Part shown: positions 55,680 to 64,000 of the stretch, in pieces
How positions within the stretch are numbered: the stretch's first letter is position 1
How the letters are laid out: the number at the start of each line of letters is the position of its first letter
DNA from: Falsirhodobacter sp. 20TX0035
GTDB lineage: Bacteria > Pseudomonadota > Alphaproteobacteria > Rhodobacterales > Rhodobacteraceae
Direction: 5' to 3'
DNA length: 64,000 nt
Assembly (NCBI RefSeq): GCF_028307215.1
Contig: NZ_JAQMHV010000005.1
Span: 62,001 to 126,000 of the forward strand
The notes under the pieces: generated by a model
Databases searched by the model: none
What the model was told of the DNA's origin: nothing
The model's input: only the letters and a program-made list of their open reading frames with translations
Translations under genes and position numbers: made by a program

Positions 55680-57254
55680 TCAGGCCTTTCCGATGGTGTG
55701 GTGGATCTGGGGGGCGGCGGTCAGCAGGGCGCGGATCTCGTCCTGCAGGGCCTTTTCGGCCAGGCTGACGCGGTCGTGGTGGCGCAGATGCGACAGCCAT
55801 GACGCTTCGTGCCAGCTTTCAAACAGGCGCGTCGGATCGAACGTGTCCTGCCGCAGCACCCAGCCATAGGCGCCATGCGCGCGGCGGCTTGCCTTTTGCT
55901 GCTGCATCAGGCGGGTGAAGCGGTCGTGATGCGCCTCGGGCACGTCATAGGCGATCCAGATGGTGGTCGGCGCATCGTTCGCCGCTGCGACAGGCGCAGC
56001 CCAGTGATGGGCGGGGGCGTGATCCTCGGCCAATCCCGACAGGCGCGCCCAAAAGGTCAGCGGCACCGCGATCAGAAGACCCGCCGCCGCCACAAGCAGC
56101 GTCGCGGTGATCGAGGCATGGGTCGCAACCGCCCCCCAGCCAAGGCTGCCCACCGACATCGCGCCCGAAAAGACCGTCAGATAGATCGCGAGCCCGCGCG
56201 CCCGGACCCAATCGGGCAGCGCCGCCTGCGCCGCCACGTTCAGGCTGGACAGAACCGCGATCCAGGACGCGCCCGCGACCAGCCCCGCCAGCAGCGCGGG
56301 CACCGTGCCCGGCACCACCGCCAGCGTCACCAGCACCAGCGCCGTGCCGGCCGTGCCCGCCATCACCGTGCGATCCGGCCCCAACTTGGCCCGCAGCCCG
56401 GGCAAGAGCAACGCGCCGCCCACGGCACCGACGCCGACCGAGGCCAGAAGCCCGCCATAAAGCCCTGCCCCTCCATTCAGCACGACGCGCGCCACCAGCG
56501 GCAGCATCGCCCAGAAGGCACTGGCGAACAGAAAGAACGCCGCCGCCCGCACCAGCACCAGCCGCAGCGCACGGGTGTGCGCGGCATAGCGCAGCCCCGC
56601 CACCATCGCGCCGATGAGATGTTCCGGCGGCAGCGTGCTTTCGGCTTCCTTCGCAGGCTTCCACCAGATCAGCGCTGCGATCACCACCAGCGTCGACACC
56701 GCATTCAGCGCAAAGGGCCAGACGAGGCCGAAGGCCGCGATCAGCATCCCCGCCACCGCCGGCCCGATCGCACGGCTGATGTTGATGCCCATCGAATTCA
56801 GCGCCACCGCCGCCGTCAGGTCCGACCGCGGCACCAGCTTCGGCACGATGGCCTGCCATGCAGGCGCGATGAAGGCGGCCCCGCTGCCCAGAAGGAAGGT
56901 GAAGACCAGAAGCAGGACCGGCGTCATCGCCTCGGCCTGCACGACCGCCGCGACGGCGAAGGCCACGACCGACAGGGCGATGTTCACGACCAGCAGCAGG
57001 CGGCGACGGTCCACGATGTCCGCCACCGCACCGGCCAGGATCGCGAACAGGAAGACGGGCAGCGTCGTCGCCGCCTGCACCATCGCCACGATCTGCGGCG
57101 AGGGGGCGAGCGAGGTCATCAGCCACCCCGCCCCCACATCGTTCATCCAGGTGCCGATGTTCGACACCACCGTCGCCCCCCACAGCACGGTGAAGGCGGT
57201 CTGCCCGAACGGCGCCCATGCGCCGCCCGTGGCCCGTTGCGGGATCGCGGTCAT
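55680..57254 (-). CDS. MFS_3 family exporter with C-terminal ABM-like domain
   Basis: A 524-residue protein. Residues 1-410 form a 12-segment MFS_3 (enterobactin-exporter-like) transporter with VVSNIGTWMNDVGAGWLM and PALQAI-like FIAPAWQAIVPKLVP. Residues about 430-524 form a soluble antibiotic-biosynthesis-monooxygenase-like tail (TIWIAYDVPEAHHDRFTRLM, GWVLRQDTFDPTRLFESWHE), common in this family. Start is ATG 57254 (overlapping the previous stop, ATGA); a TTG at 57260 is possible. It likely exports an aromatic or quinone compound. Confidence 0.88.
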   Translation of the reverse strand: MTAIPQRATGGAWAPFGQTAFTVLWGATVVSNIGTWMNDVGAGWLMTSLAPSPQIVAMVQAATTLPVFLFAILAGAVADIVDRRRLLLVVNIALSVVAFAVAAVVQAEAMTPVLLLVFTFLLGSGAAFIAPAWQAIVPKLVPRSDLTAAVALNSMGINISRAIGPAVAGMLIAAFGLVWPFALNAVSTLVVIAALIWWKPAKEAESTLPPEHLIGAMVAGLRYAAHTRALRLVLVRAAAFFLFASAFWAMLPLVARVVLNGGAGLYGGLLASVGVGAVGGALLLPGLRAKLGPDRTVMAGTAGTALVLVTLAVVPGTVPALLAGLVAGASWIAVLSSLNVAAQAALPDWVRARGLAIYLTVFSGAMSVGSLGWGAVATHASITATLLVAAAGLLIAVPLTFWARLSGLAEDHAPAHHWAAPVAAANDAPTTIWIAYDVPEAHHDRFTRLMQQQKASRRAHGAYGWVLRQDTFDPTRLFESWHEASWLSHLRHHDRVSLAEKALQDEIRALLTAAPQIHHTIGKA

Positions 57255-57931
57255 GTCCAACGCTCCTGCGGCATGTCGAAGATCAGGATGGTGCCGTCGG
57301 TCTGCCAGTCCAGCGTGGGGGGCGTTTCGGTCAGCTCCAGCCCGTCGCCCGCGACAAGGCGTTCGCCCTCCATCCGTGCCATCCCTTCGACCAGATGCAC
57401 GAAAACGGCGCGATGGGGCGCGACCTCGATCCGCGTGCTGTCACCATCCTTCGGGCGGGCCAGCGTGATCCGCGTGTTGGATCCCAGCACCAGCGGCCCC
57501 GTGCGTGAGGCCAGAAGCCCTTCGGCCAGCGGGGCCGACTGATAGGACGGCTCCCCGTCCGCGCGGTCGGGGATCACCCAGATCTGCAAGACATGCGCAG
57601 GCTCGGTGTCCGAGGCGTTCATCTCCGAATGCGTGACGCCCGACCCCGCGCGCATCAGCTGCATCTCTCCGGGTGCGATCTCGGCCACGTTGCCAAGGCT
57701 GTCCTCGTGCCGGATGCGGCCGGACAGGACCAGCGTCAGGATGTCCATATCGGCGTGATCGTGCGGGGCGAAACCCGCGCCCGGCACGATCGTATCCTCG
57801 TTCAGCACGCGCAGGCGGGCAAAGCCCATGCGGGTGGGGTCGAGGAAATCGCCGAAGCTGAAGGTGTGGAACGCATCGGCCCAGCCCTTGCGGGTGCGGC
57901 CCCGGCTCATGTTCTCGTGGATCAGGATCAT
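57251..57931 (-). CDS. Pirin family protein (second copy, YhhW-like)
   Basis: A 226-residue bicupin. GFAPHDHADMDILTLVLSG, IRHEDSLGN and MRAGSGVTHSEMN carry the metal ligands. It is shorter than the first pirin and resembles YhhW, which has quercetinase activity in vitro. It is coupled by 4-base overlaps to the MhqD-like gene upstream and the exporter downstream. Confidence 0.92.
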   Translation of the reverse strand: MILIHENMSRGRTRKGWADAFHTFSFGDFLDPTRMGFARLRVLNEDTIVPGAGFAPHDHADMDILTLVLSGRIRHEDSLGNVAEIAPGEMQLMRAGSGVTHSEMNASDTEPAHVLQIWVIPDRADGEPSYQSAPLAEGLLASRTGPLVLGSNTRITLARPKDGDSTRIEVAPHRAVFVHLVEGMARMEGERLVAGDGLELTETPPTLDWQTDGTILIFDMPQERWT

Positions 57932-58488
57932 GGGATCAGTCCTTTCAGGGCGAGGAGTTCGGCATGGCGCAATTCGTGCCCGCCCTCATGCAGGGTCAGG
58001 GTAACGGTCGCGCCGGCGTCGCGGTAATACTGCGCCAAGCCCTCGGTCAGCGGCAGCGGGCAGATCGGATCGCGCCGCCCGCCGGTGATCAGAACCGGCA
58101 GGCCTGCGAAATCGGCCGGCGGCGGCGCGAACGGGATCAGCGGGTGCAGCAAGGCAATGCCGTCGAACAGGTCGGGGGCGGCAAAGGACATGCTGGCAAG
58201 AATGTTCGCCCCGTTGGAATAGCCGAAGGCAAAGCGCGGGCCGGGCTGCCGGCGGACGAAGGCGATCATCTCCTCCGTCCGCGCGGCAAGGTCGGCCATG
58301 TCGTAGACCCCTTCGCCCGTGCGGCGGAAGAAGCGGTTCGCGCCGTGTTCGGACACCGCGCCGCGCGGTGCGACCAGACCGGCACCGGGCCAAAGATCGG
58401 CCACAAGGCCGGCGAACTGGTGTTCATCCCCACCCGTGCCGTGAAAGGCGAAGACGGTGGGCGAGCCTGGGGTGACGAGAGCGTGCAT
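57928..58488 (-). CDS. MhqD-like carboxylesterase/hydrolase
   Basis: A 186-residue alpha/beta hydrolase of the phospholipase/carboxylesterase group. It has FAFHGTGGDEHQF at the start, the nucleophile elbow FGYSNGANI, VLITGGRRDPICP with the acid, and HEGGHEL with the histidine. B. subtilis MhqD is of this type and is induced by methylhydroquinone. Start MHALVTPGS at 58488 lies 4 bases after the dioxygenase gene stop. Confidence 0.88.
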   Translation of the reverse strand: MHALVTPGSPTVFAFHGTGGDEHQFAGLVADLWPGAGLVAPRGAVSEHGANRFFRRTGEGVYDMADLAARTEEMIAFVRRQPGPRFAFGYSNGANILASMSFAAPDLFDGIALLHPLIPFAPPPADFAGLPVLITGGRRDPICPLPLTEGLAQYYRDAGATVTLTLHEGGHELRHAELLALKGLIP

Positions 58489-58492
58489 GGCG

Positions 58493-59422
58493 TCAGTCCG
58501 TGATCGGTTCAAGATGGGCTTCGATGCGGTCGCGCAGGCGTTCGTGCTGGGTCGGCAGCTTCAGGTCCTGCCCCAGCCGGTCAGCGGGCTCGTCGCGGGT
58601 GAAGCCGGGTTCGTCCGTCGCCACCTCGAACAGCACGCCGCCGGGGGTGCGGAAGTAGATCGCCCAGAAATAGTCGCGGTCGATGGGCGGCGTTACCTGG
58701 TATCCGGTGTCGACGAGCGCCTTGCGCACCTCCAGTTGCGCCGCGCGGTCGGGCACGGCAAAGGCGATGTGGTGGACCGATCCCGCGCCCTGCTCGGCAT
58801 GTTCGGCGCCGGGCAGGGTCTCGATGTCGATGATGTCGGCGCCGTTGCCGTTCGGGATGCCGTAGCGGGTGACGCCGTTCTCGGTTCCAAGACGATCGTA
58901 ACCCATGAAGCGCAGCAACTCGCCCGTGGCGCCCTCGTCGCGCAGGCGCAGGGTGGCGCCGCGGAAGCCGCGCACCGCTTGGGCTTCGGGCACCGTCCCG
59001 GTCCAGCCTGTCCGTGCGTCCTGCGCCACCTCGGTCAGGGCCAGCCCGTCGCCATCGGGGCCAAGAAAGCGCAGGCGCTTCTCACCGAAGGCCTCCGTCT
59101 CCACCAGCCCCTGCACGTTCTGCGCGGCCAGCCGTTCCTTCCAGAAGCCGAGGGTGCCCTGCGGGACGGAGAACGCCGTCTCGCCCACCTCACCGAGGCC
59201 GGGGCGGCCCTGTCCGACGTGGCGGAAGGGGAAATAGGTCATCACCGAACCGGGTGTGCCCTGCCCATCGCCGTAATACAGATGATACGTGCCCGGATCG
59301 TCGAAATTCACCGTCTTCTTCACCCGGCGCAAGCCAAGGGTGCGCGTGAAGAAGTCGCTGTTGCCCTGCGCGCTGGACGCGATGGCGGTGACGTGGTGCA
59401 GGCCGTGGATCGGAAGAGTCAT
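58493..59422 (-). CDS. Ring-cleaving dioxygenase, glyoxalase fold (MhqO-like)
   Basis: A 309-residue vicinal-oxygen-chelate protein. The start IHGLHHVTAIASSAQGNSDF with the metal histidine, the second-domain SVHHIAFAVPDRA, and IYFRTPGGVLFEVATDEPGF with the glutamate are typical of MhqO/LinE-like dioxygenases that cleave hydroquinones. It is the first gene of the five-gene operon and lies 102 bases downstream of the LysR gene on the same strand. The substrate is inferred. Confidence 0.9.
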   Translation of the reverse strand: MTLPIHGLHHVTAIASSAQGNSDFFTRTLGLRRVKKTVNFDDPGTYHLYYGDGQGTPGSVMTYFPFRHVGQGRPGLGEVGETAFSVPQGTLGFWKERLAAQNVQGLVETEAFGEKRLRFLGPDGDGLALTEVAQDARTGWTGTVPEAQAVRGFRGATLRLRDEGATGELLRFMGYDRLGTENGVTRYGIPNGNGADIIDIETLPGAEHAEQGAGSVHHIAFAVPDRAAQLEVRKALVDTGYQVTPPIDRDYFWAIYFRTPGGVLFEVATDEPGFTRDEPADRLGQDLKLPTQHERLRDRIEAHLEPITD

Positions 59423-59524
59423 GGTGATCTCCTGTGTTCGTGTTGAAGACAGGATGCACCTGAACGTGCTTCACATTAATGGGGATAATTGTTGGCTATC
59501 TGTTGCCGCTTTTGCAATGAAGGT

Positions 59525-60424
59525 TCAGTAGGCCGCGATGACGAACGCGGGAACCTGCTGCTCGAAAAACTTGGAGAAGGTGGCAACGCGCGGCGGAAGG
59601 GCCTGATAGGGCGGATAATAAAGCGTCAGCCAAAGGTCCGGCGGCGTCCAGCCCTTGAACACATGGACCAGCTTCCCGGCGCGGATGTGTTCGGCGATGT
59701 TGAAGCCCGGCAGCAGGGTGACACCGTGACCCTCGGCGGCCATGTCCGCCAGAACCTCGCCGCTGTTGGCGCTGAAGGCCCGCCCCGCCGTCAGGCTGAT
59801 CGACGACCCGCCATCCGAAAGCACCCACGTCTCGCCCCGGCTGCTGCCGCTGTAGGCAAGGCAGTCGTCGGGCTGAAGTTCGTTCGGATGGATCATGTCC
59901 ACGAAACGGCTGCCGGGCGCGGCGACGAGAATGCGCGGGATCGCGCAGATCTTGCGCCAGATCGTGAACTTGTCCGAAGGCGCCGAGGAGATGCGGATCG
60001 CCAGATCGTAATCGTCATCTACGATGTTCACGAGCCCGTCCGACAACGAGATCTCGAAGCTCATCCGGGGATAGGTGTCCTTGAAGGCCGACAGGATCGG
60101 CGGCAGCACGGTCTTGCCCAGCCAGGTGGGGGAGCTGATCCGCAACCGCCCCTCCTCGGCCTTGTGGGCGTTCATCACGTCACGCCGCGCCTGATCCAGC
60201 GTGTCCATCGCCCCCTTGATCTGCGCGGCATAAACGGCCCCGTCCGCCGTCAGCGAAACCTGCCGCGTCGTGCGGACGAAAAGTTGCACCCCCAGATCCG
60301 ATTCCAGAGCGGCGATCGCGCGGGTGACGGCCGCGGGCGTCATGCCCAGCTCGCGCGAGACCTGCACGAAGCTCTTCTTCTCCGCCGCAAGCAGGAAGGT
60401 CCGCAGGGCCTTGTAGTTGTTCAT
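59525..60424 (-). CDS. LysR-family regulator of the quinone-detoxification operon (inferred)
   Basis: A 299-residue LysR protein: MNNYKALRTFLLAAEKKSFV, SRELGMTPAAVTRAIAALES, and a normal effector domain ending FFEQQVPAFVIAAY. Start is ATG 60424; longer frames reach into broken sequence upstream. It lies directly upstream of the MhqO-like operon in the same orientation, so it may regulate it and partly read into it. Its ligand is unknown, a quinone being plausible from context. Confidence 0.9.
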   Translation of the reverse strand: MNNYKALRTFLLAAEKKSFVQVSRELGMTPAAVTRAIAALESDLGVQLFVRTTRQVSLTADGAVYAAQIKGAMDTLDQARRDVMNAHKAEEGRLRISSPTWLGKTVLPPILSAFKDTYPRMSFEISLSDGLVNIVDDDYDLAIRISSAPSDKFTIWRKICAIPRILVAAPGSRFVDMIHPNELQPDDCLAYSGSSRGETWVLSDGGSSISLTAGRAFSANSGEVLADMAAEGHGVTLLPGFNIAEHIRAGKLVHVFKGWTPPDLWLTLYYPPYQALPPRVATFSKFFEQQVPAFVIAAY

Positions 60425-60649
60425 CGAAAGCCTGTTGCGTTCAGTTTGACTATCCCGCGGATACAACGTCCTGCGGTGCATTGAAAGCGACCCACGCGTG
60501 CACGGGGGCGAAGCGCAGGCCAGGCATGCAGTCGCCCTGTCACGAGCAGCCGTTTGTGTTGAAAGTCCCGCCCAGATCCGATTGAGATCGGCGCAATCTT
60601 CCGTGTCTTGGCTCATGCATTCCAAGCGGCTGCCTGATGCTCTGGCTGC

Positions 60650-61032
60650 GCCGCGCCTCGGAACGCCCGGCGGTCACTGCGCTGGACGCGGCGAGCAGCA
60701 CCAAGACATGACTGTAGGCAAGCCTCGTGCCGTCCGCGACGCCGGTGTCGTCCGCGGACCAGACATAGCCGCCATGATCCGTATCCCGGTGCCGCGTCAG
60801 AAGCTGCTCCATCCCCGCATCGGTGTCCTGCGCTCCGAACGCCTTTCCCAGGGCAAAGGAGGGGACAAGCCGGGTGACCGTGTGCAGTTCCTGCACCGGA
60901 TCGGCCAGGGGTGGCTTTCAAGGTCAAGCGTCGCGATGCGGCCCGGCTGGACGCTGAGACGGAAGGCGTCGATCAGCGCGGCCGCCCGGGCGCGCAGCCA
61001 GGTGTCATGGGGGGGGTCGTGCAGGATATGGG

Positions 61033-61036
<4 letters not shown>
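60650..61036 (-). pseudogene. AGE-family epimerase/isomerase, frameshifted N-terminal fragment
   Basis: The minus strand reads [40 protein letters not shown] from ATG 61036. Then, in another frame, [40 protein letters not shown] and RLAYSHVLVLLAASSA follow. The LHTVTR-x-V-x-SFA and HGGYVW-x-x-D-D motifs are those of N-acylglucosamine 2-epimerase/mannose isomerase relatives. A frameshift lies near 60900 and the gene is cut after about 120 codons. Its ATG overlaps the end of the ABC ATPase remnant. Confidence 0.7.
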
Positions 61037-61480
<444 letters not shown>

Positions 61481-61814
61481 CGGGCGGGCCGGCATCGCGG
61501 CGATCCTCACCCGCTGATCCGGTCCGCCGGAAGTTGCCGCGGGCAAGGCCATGTCGGGCGAAAGCCATCGCCGCACTGCGTCCTGAACGGACTCGTCTTG
61601 ACACCCCCCTACCCGAAGTCGCCATCCGCTGCATTGGCGAGGTGAAGTTCGTGTTGCTTTGTGGAAGATGCTATGAATGTGCGACCATGCGTGAATGACC
61701 GTGGTCCCGTGCGCCTGCAAATCATCCACACCGGCCTATGGCAGCGACCTCCTGCCAAGCCATAACGTCTTCCGAACGCTAGTGTCATCAACCCTGAAAC
61801 AACGGAGAGCTGTC
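61481..61814. other. No gene recognised
   Basis: The minus ORF continuing to 61729 does not match the ABC family and looks like random reading of high-GC DNA. The right part must hold the promoter of the DUF305 gene, but no clear boxes were found. Confidence 0.4.
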
Positions 61815-62180
61815 ATGTCCATCCAGAAGATCTGTCCAACCGTCGCGCTGGCCGCCCTGCTGGCAACGCCGGCCCTCGCGCAGTCGCATGCGGACCATTC
61901 GGCCCCGGCAGCGGAGCCCATGGCCGGTTACATGGAAACCATGGACAGGATGATGGAGTCCATGAAGGGGATGGACTCCTCGGGCAATGCGGACGCGGAC
62001 TTCCTGCTGATGATGATCCCGCACCACCAGTCCGCCGTCGACATGGCGATGGTGGAACTCGAACATGGCAAGGATCAGGACACGCGGGCGATGGCGGGAA
62101 AAATCATCGCGGCGCAGGAGGCCGAGATCGAGGAGATGAAGGCGATGCTGGAGCGGATGGGCGTCGACGCGCCGGAGTGA
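61815..62180 (+). CDS. DUF305 family secreted protein
   Basis: A 121-residue protein. Signal peptide MSIQKICPTVALAALLATPA ends at ALAQ. The mature part has the DUF305 core ADADFLLMMIPHHQSAVDMA with the HHQ motif, and is rich in Met and His. Members are often near metal-resistance genes and may bind copper. Start ATG 61815 has ACGGAGAG. It is a single gene, convergent with map. Confidence 0.88.
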   Translation: MSIQKICPTVALAALLATPALAQSHADHSAPAAEPMAGYMETMDRMMESMKGMDSSGNADADFLLMMIPHHQSAVDMAMVELEHGKDQDTRAMAGKIIAAQEAEIEEMKAMLERMGVDAPE

Positions 62181-62276
62181 CGTTCCCCGGGGCGGCCGCG
62201 GCCATCCCTTTCCCCACGGCAGGCGGCGTCCCACTTCCGTAAGGCATGACAGCGTCGGTCCGGCAGACGCGGGCTG

Positions 62277-63026
62277 TCAGCCGGGCAGCGTCAGGATCAG
62301 GGGCGCGCGGTGCGTCGCGACGACCGTGTGTTCGTACTGCACAGCCAGCGCCCGCGGATGGCTGTACAGGGTCCAGCCATCGGTGCCCTCTTTCGCCACA
62401 AGGCCGCCGTTGGACAGGAAAGGCTCCACCGTCAGCACCATGCCGTTCGTCATGCGGCGGGTGTCGCCGCGCGTGGGCCAGGTGGCGATCTCTTCGGGGT
62501 ATTCGTGCAGGGACCGGCCCACGCCGTGGCTGGCAAGGTTCTGGATCAGGGTATAACCGCGGGCCGAGGCGAACTGCCCGATGGCCTTGCCGATGCCCGC
62601 CAGCGGCCTGTCATGCCCGACCTGTGCGATGCCGATCTGCATCGCGCGCTTGCCGTCCCGGCACAGGCGATCGAGCGAGGAGCGCACCGGCGCCACCCGG
62701 AACGTCGCCCCCGTATCGGCAAAGAACCCGTTCTTCGAAGCGGAGACGTCGATGTTCACAAGATCGCCCGGCGCGATCACCCGGCCGCCGGGGATGCCAT
62801 GCGCGATCTCCTCGTTGACGCTGATGCAGGTCGTGCCGGGAAAGTCGTAGGTGGATTTCGGCGCGGACTGCGCGCCCTCACGCTCCAGACCCTCGCGCCC
62901 GATCTCGTCCAGCTCCCGCGTCGTGATGCCGGGTTCGATCGCGTTCGAGATGATCCTCAGGGTGTTGGCCACGATCCGGCCGATGGCTTTCAGACCCACG
63001 AGTTCGTCGTCCTTGGTGATCGTCAT
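62277..63026 (-). CDS. map: Type I methionine aminopeptidase
   Basis: A 249-residue metallopeptidase removing N-terminal methionine. Metal ligands lie in LVNIDVSASKNGFFADTGAT (two Asp), SHGVGRSLHE (His), VLTVEPFLS (Glu) and QYEHTVV (Glu). Start MTITKDDELVGLK at 63026 has GGAG 8 bases upstream; ATG 63047 is a weaker alternative. As it is not beside ribosomal genes it may be a second, non-essential paralogue. Confidence 0.9.
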   Translation of the reverse strand: MTITKDDELVGLKAIGRIVANTLRIISNAIEPGITTRELDEIGREGLEREGAQSAPKSTYDFPGTTCISVNEEIAHGIPGGRVIAPGDLVNIDVSASKNGFFADTGATFRVAPVRSSLDRLCRDGKRAMQIGIAQVGHDRPLAGIGKAIGQFASARGYTLIQNLASHGVGRSLHEYPEEIATWPTRGDTRRMTNGMVLTVEPFLSNGGLVAKEGTDGWTLYSHPRALAVQYEHTVVATHRAPLILTLPG

Positions 63027-63111
63027 GCTGAACGCTCCGTCTGACATGGACTCCGATGATAGCGGCAAAGGCCGGGAAAGTCCCGCCGGTCCGCGTCAAA
63101 AGTCGCCTCTC

Positions 63112-63570
63112 TTACAGCAGGGTATGGTTCTGCTCCACCACCGCCTCCATCGCCACCCGGCTCGAGGTGTTCGACATGTGCGGCAGGGCGGAGATCTTTT
63201 CCGCCATGATGCGCCGGAAATCCGCCATGTCGCGGGACCGGACCTTCAACAGGTAATCGTAGCCACCCGCGATCATGTAGCATTCCTCGACCTCGGGAAT
63301 GGCGCGCACGGCGGTGTTGAAGGCCTGCAGCGCGGGTTCGCGCGTGTCGGTCATGTTGATCTCGACATAGGTGACGTGGGTCAGCCCCAGCTTCATCGGC
63401 GACAGGATCACGCGGTAGCCGGTGATCAGGCCCGCCTCCTCCATCTGCCGGACGCGCAGGGCGACGGGTGTCTTCGACAGCCCCACCTTGCGCGCCAGTT
63501 CCGCGATCGGAATGCGGGCGTTGGCGGCGAATTCCGCCAGGATCTTCCGATCGGTTGCATCCAGTTTCAT
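63112..63570 (-). CDS. putR: Lrp/AsnC-family regulator, PutR-like
   Basis: A 152-residue regulator: LDATDRKILAEFAANARIPI, ELARKVGLSKTPVALRVRQM and the ligand domain IAGGYDYLLKVRS. It is divergent from putA with 112 bases between, the arrangement of PutR, the proline-responsive activator of putA in Rhodobacter and Agrobacterium. Start MKLDATDR at 63570 (an ATG directly before it is possible). Confidence 0.88.
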   Translation of the reverse strand: MKLDATDRKILAEFAANARIPIAELARKVGLSKTPVALRVRQMEEAGLITGYRVILSPMKLGLTHVTYVEINMTDTREPALQAFNTAVRAIPEVEECYMIAGGYDYLLKVRSRDMADFRRIMAEKISALPHMSNTSSRVAMEAVVEQNHTLL

Positions 63571-63682
63571 CATTCCACACAACCGTTACATTTTGTTCGT
63601 TCAGCCTAGGATATCGTTTATCTTTGGCCCCATCGTCCATGCAGAATCTGATATTGCCCGTCAATCGGCAAGGAGTGCAGCC

Positions 63683-64000
63683 ATGATCGACCCATCCGTC
63701 TTTTCCGCCCATGCCAAGTTCCAGGACGAAGCCACGCTGTTGCGCGAACTGACCGCGCGGACGGGTCTGTCGGGCGCCCAGCGGGCCGCCATCTCGGCCC
63801 GGGGGGCGGACCTCGTGCGCCGCATCCGCGCCGAGGCCAAGCCCAGCCTGATGGAGCATTTCCTGTCCGAATACGGCCTGTCCACCCGCGAGGGCGTGGC
63901 CCTGATGTGCCTGGCCGAGGCGATGCTGCGCGTGCCCGACAAGATCACCATCGACGCGCTTATTGAGGATAAGATCGCGCCCTCCGACTGGGGCCGCCAT
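63683..64000 (+). CDS. putA: Bifunctional proline dehydrogenase / P5C dehydrogenase, 5' part
   Basis: The first 106 codons, running off the window. IDPSVFSAHAKFQDEATLLR, LVRRIRAEAKPSLMEHFLSE, YGLSTREGVALMCLAEAMLR and VPDKITIDALIEDKI are the N-terminal arm of the PutA proline dehydrogenase domain. PutA oxidises proline to glutamate. ATG 63683 has AAGGAG. Control by the divergent Lrp-type regulator is expected. Confidence 0.93.
   Translation, partial: MIDPSVFSAHAKFQDEATLLRELTARTGLSGAQRAAISARGADLVRRIRAEAKPSLMEHFLSEYGLSTREGVALMCLAEAMLRVPDKITIDALIEDKIAPSDWGRH

Noticed and set aside
61481-61729. N-terminal extension of the ABC ATPase frame
   Set aside because: The upstream 80 codons do not contain Walker A or resemble the family; the frame is open by chance.

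Overview
The window is high-GC bacterial chromosome. The gene set points to an alphaproteobacterium of the Rhodobacteraceae/Paracoccaceae type: gcrA next to argD-argF, murA followed by a DUF2948 gene, nusB-ribH-ribB-ribE, sdhE, a single-chain iron-sulfur serine dehydratase, an adhI-cycI-like formaldehyde dehydrogenase/cytochrome pair, and putA facing an Lrp-type regulator. Genus assignment is an inference from gene order and protein character only.

Layout. 0.1-4.5 kb holds a MetR-like LysR regulator with a fosmidomycin-resistance-type exporter, inositol monophosphatase, SCO1/SenC, a cold-shock protein and a 44-residue small gene. 4.7-8.5 kb is an accessory block ending at tRNA-Thr(GGT). It carries a glycosyltransferase beside AT-rich DNA, a broken IS5-type transposase, and fragments of a Z1 / PD-(D/E)XK (DUF4420) / AIPR defence cluster next to a broken tyrosine integrase. 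8.6-24.2 kb is mostly core: murA, DUF2948, Rrf2 and Lrp regulators, hrpB, argF-argD, gcrA, a CYP152-like P450, the adhI-cytochrome c-gph operon, cysK and an outer-membrane protein.

24.5-27.9 kb is the riboflavin/nusB operon, which includes an uncharacterised 183-residue protein. 28-32.4 kb is a capsule export and Kdo-linker operon (kpsS, a Wza/KpsD-like lipoprotein, kpsC). 32.4-44.6 kb is housekeeping: a MarR regulator, sdhE, aspartate aminotransferase, sdaA, thiN, purA and the tightly overlapped dac-tmk-holB-tatD-MBL-AEC operon. 44.6-45.6 kb holds a compact phage-type lysis cassette (holin-like protein, 31-residue membrane peptide, muramidase) beside tRNA-Ser(CGA).

45.9-61.8 kb is the second accessory region. 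It opens with a truncated peptide-transporter binding protein and a GlxA-like regulator remnant. It continues with an isochorismatase-like hydrolase, a Tat-exported haloperoxidase-like hydrolase and a YtcJ-type amidohydrolase, then an efflux pump with a LysR regulator. A tightly packed five-gene operon follows (glyoxalase-type dioxygenase, MhqD-like hydrolase, two pirins and an MFS_3 exporter) under another LysR gene, which suggests quinone/aromatic detoxification. The region ends with broken ABC-ATPase and AGE-epimerase genes. 61.8-64 kb has a DUF305 protein, a methionine aminopeptidase, and an Lrp regulator divergent from the start of putA, which runs off the end.

Most genes are packed with 1-8 nt overlaps, so translational coupling is common. 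Both tRNA genes border decayed mobile DNA.
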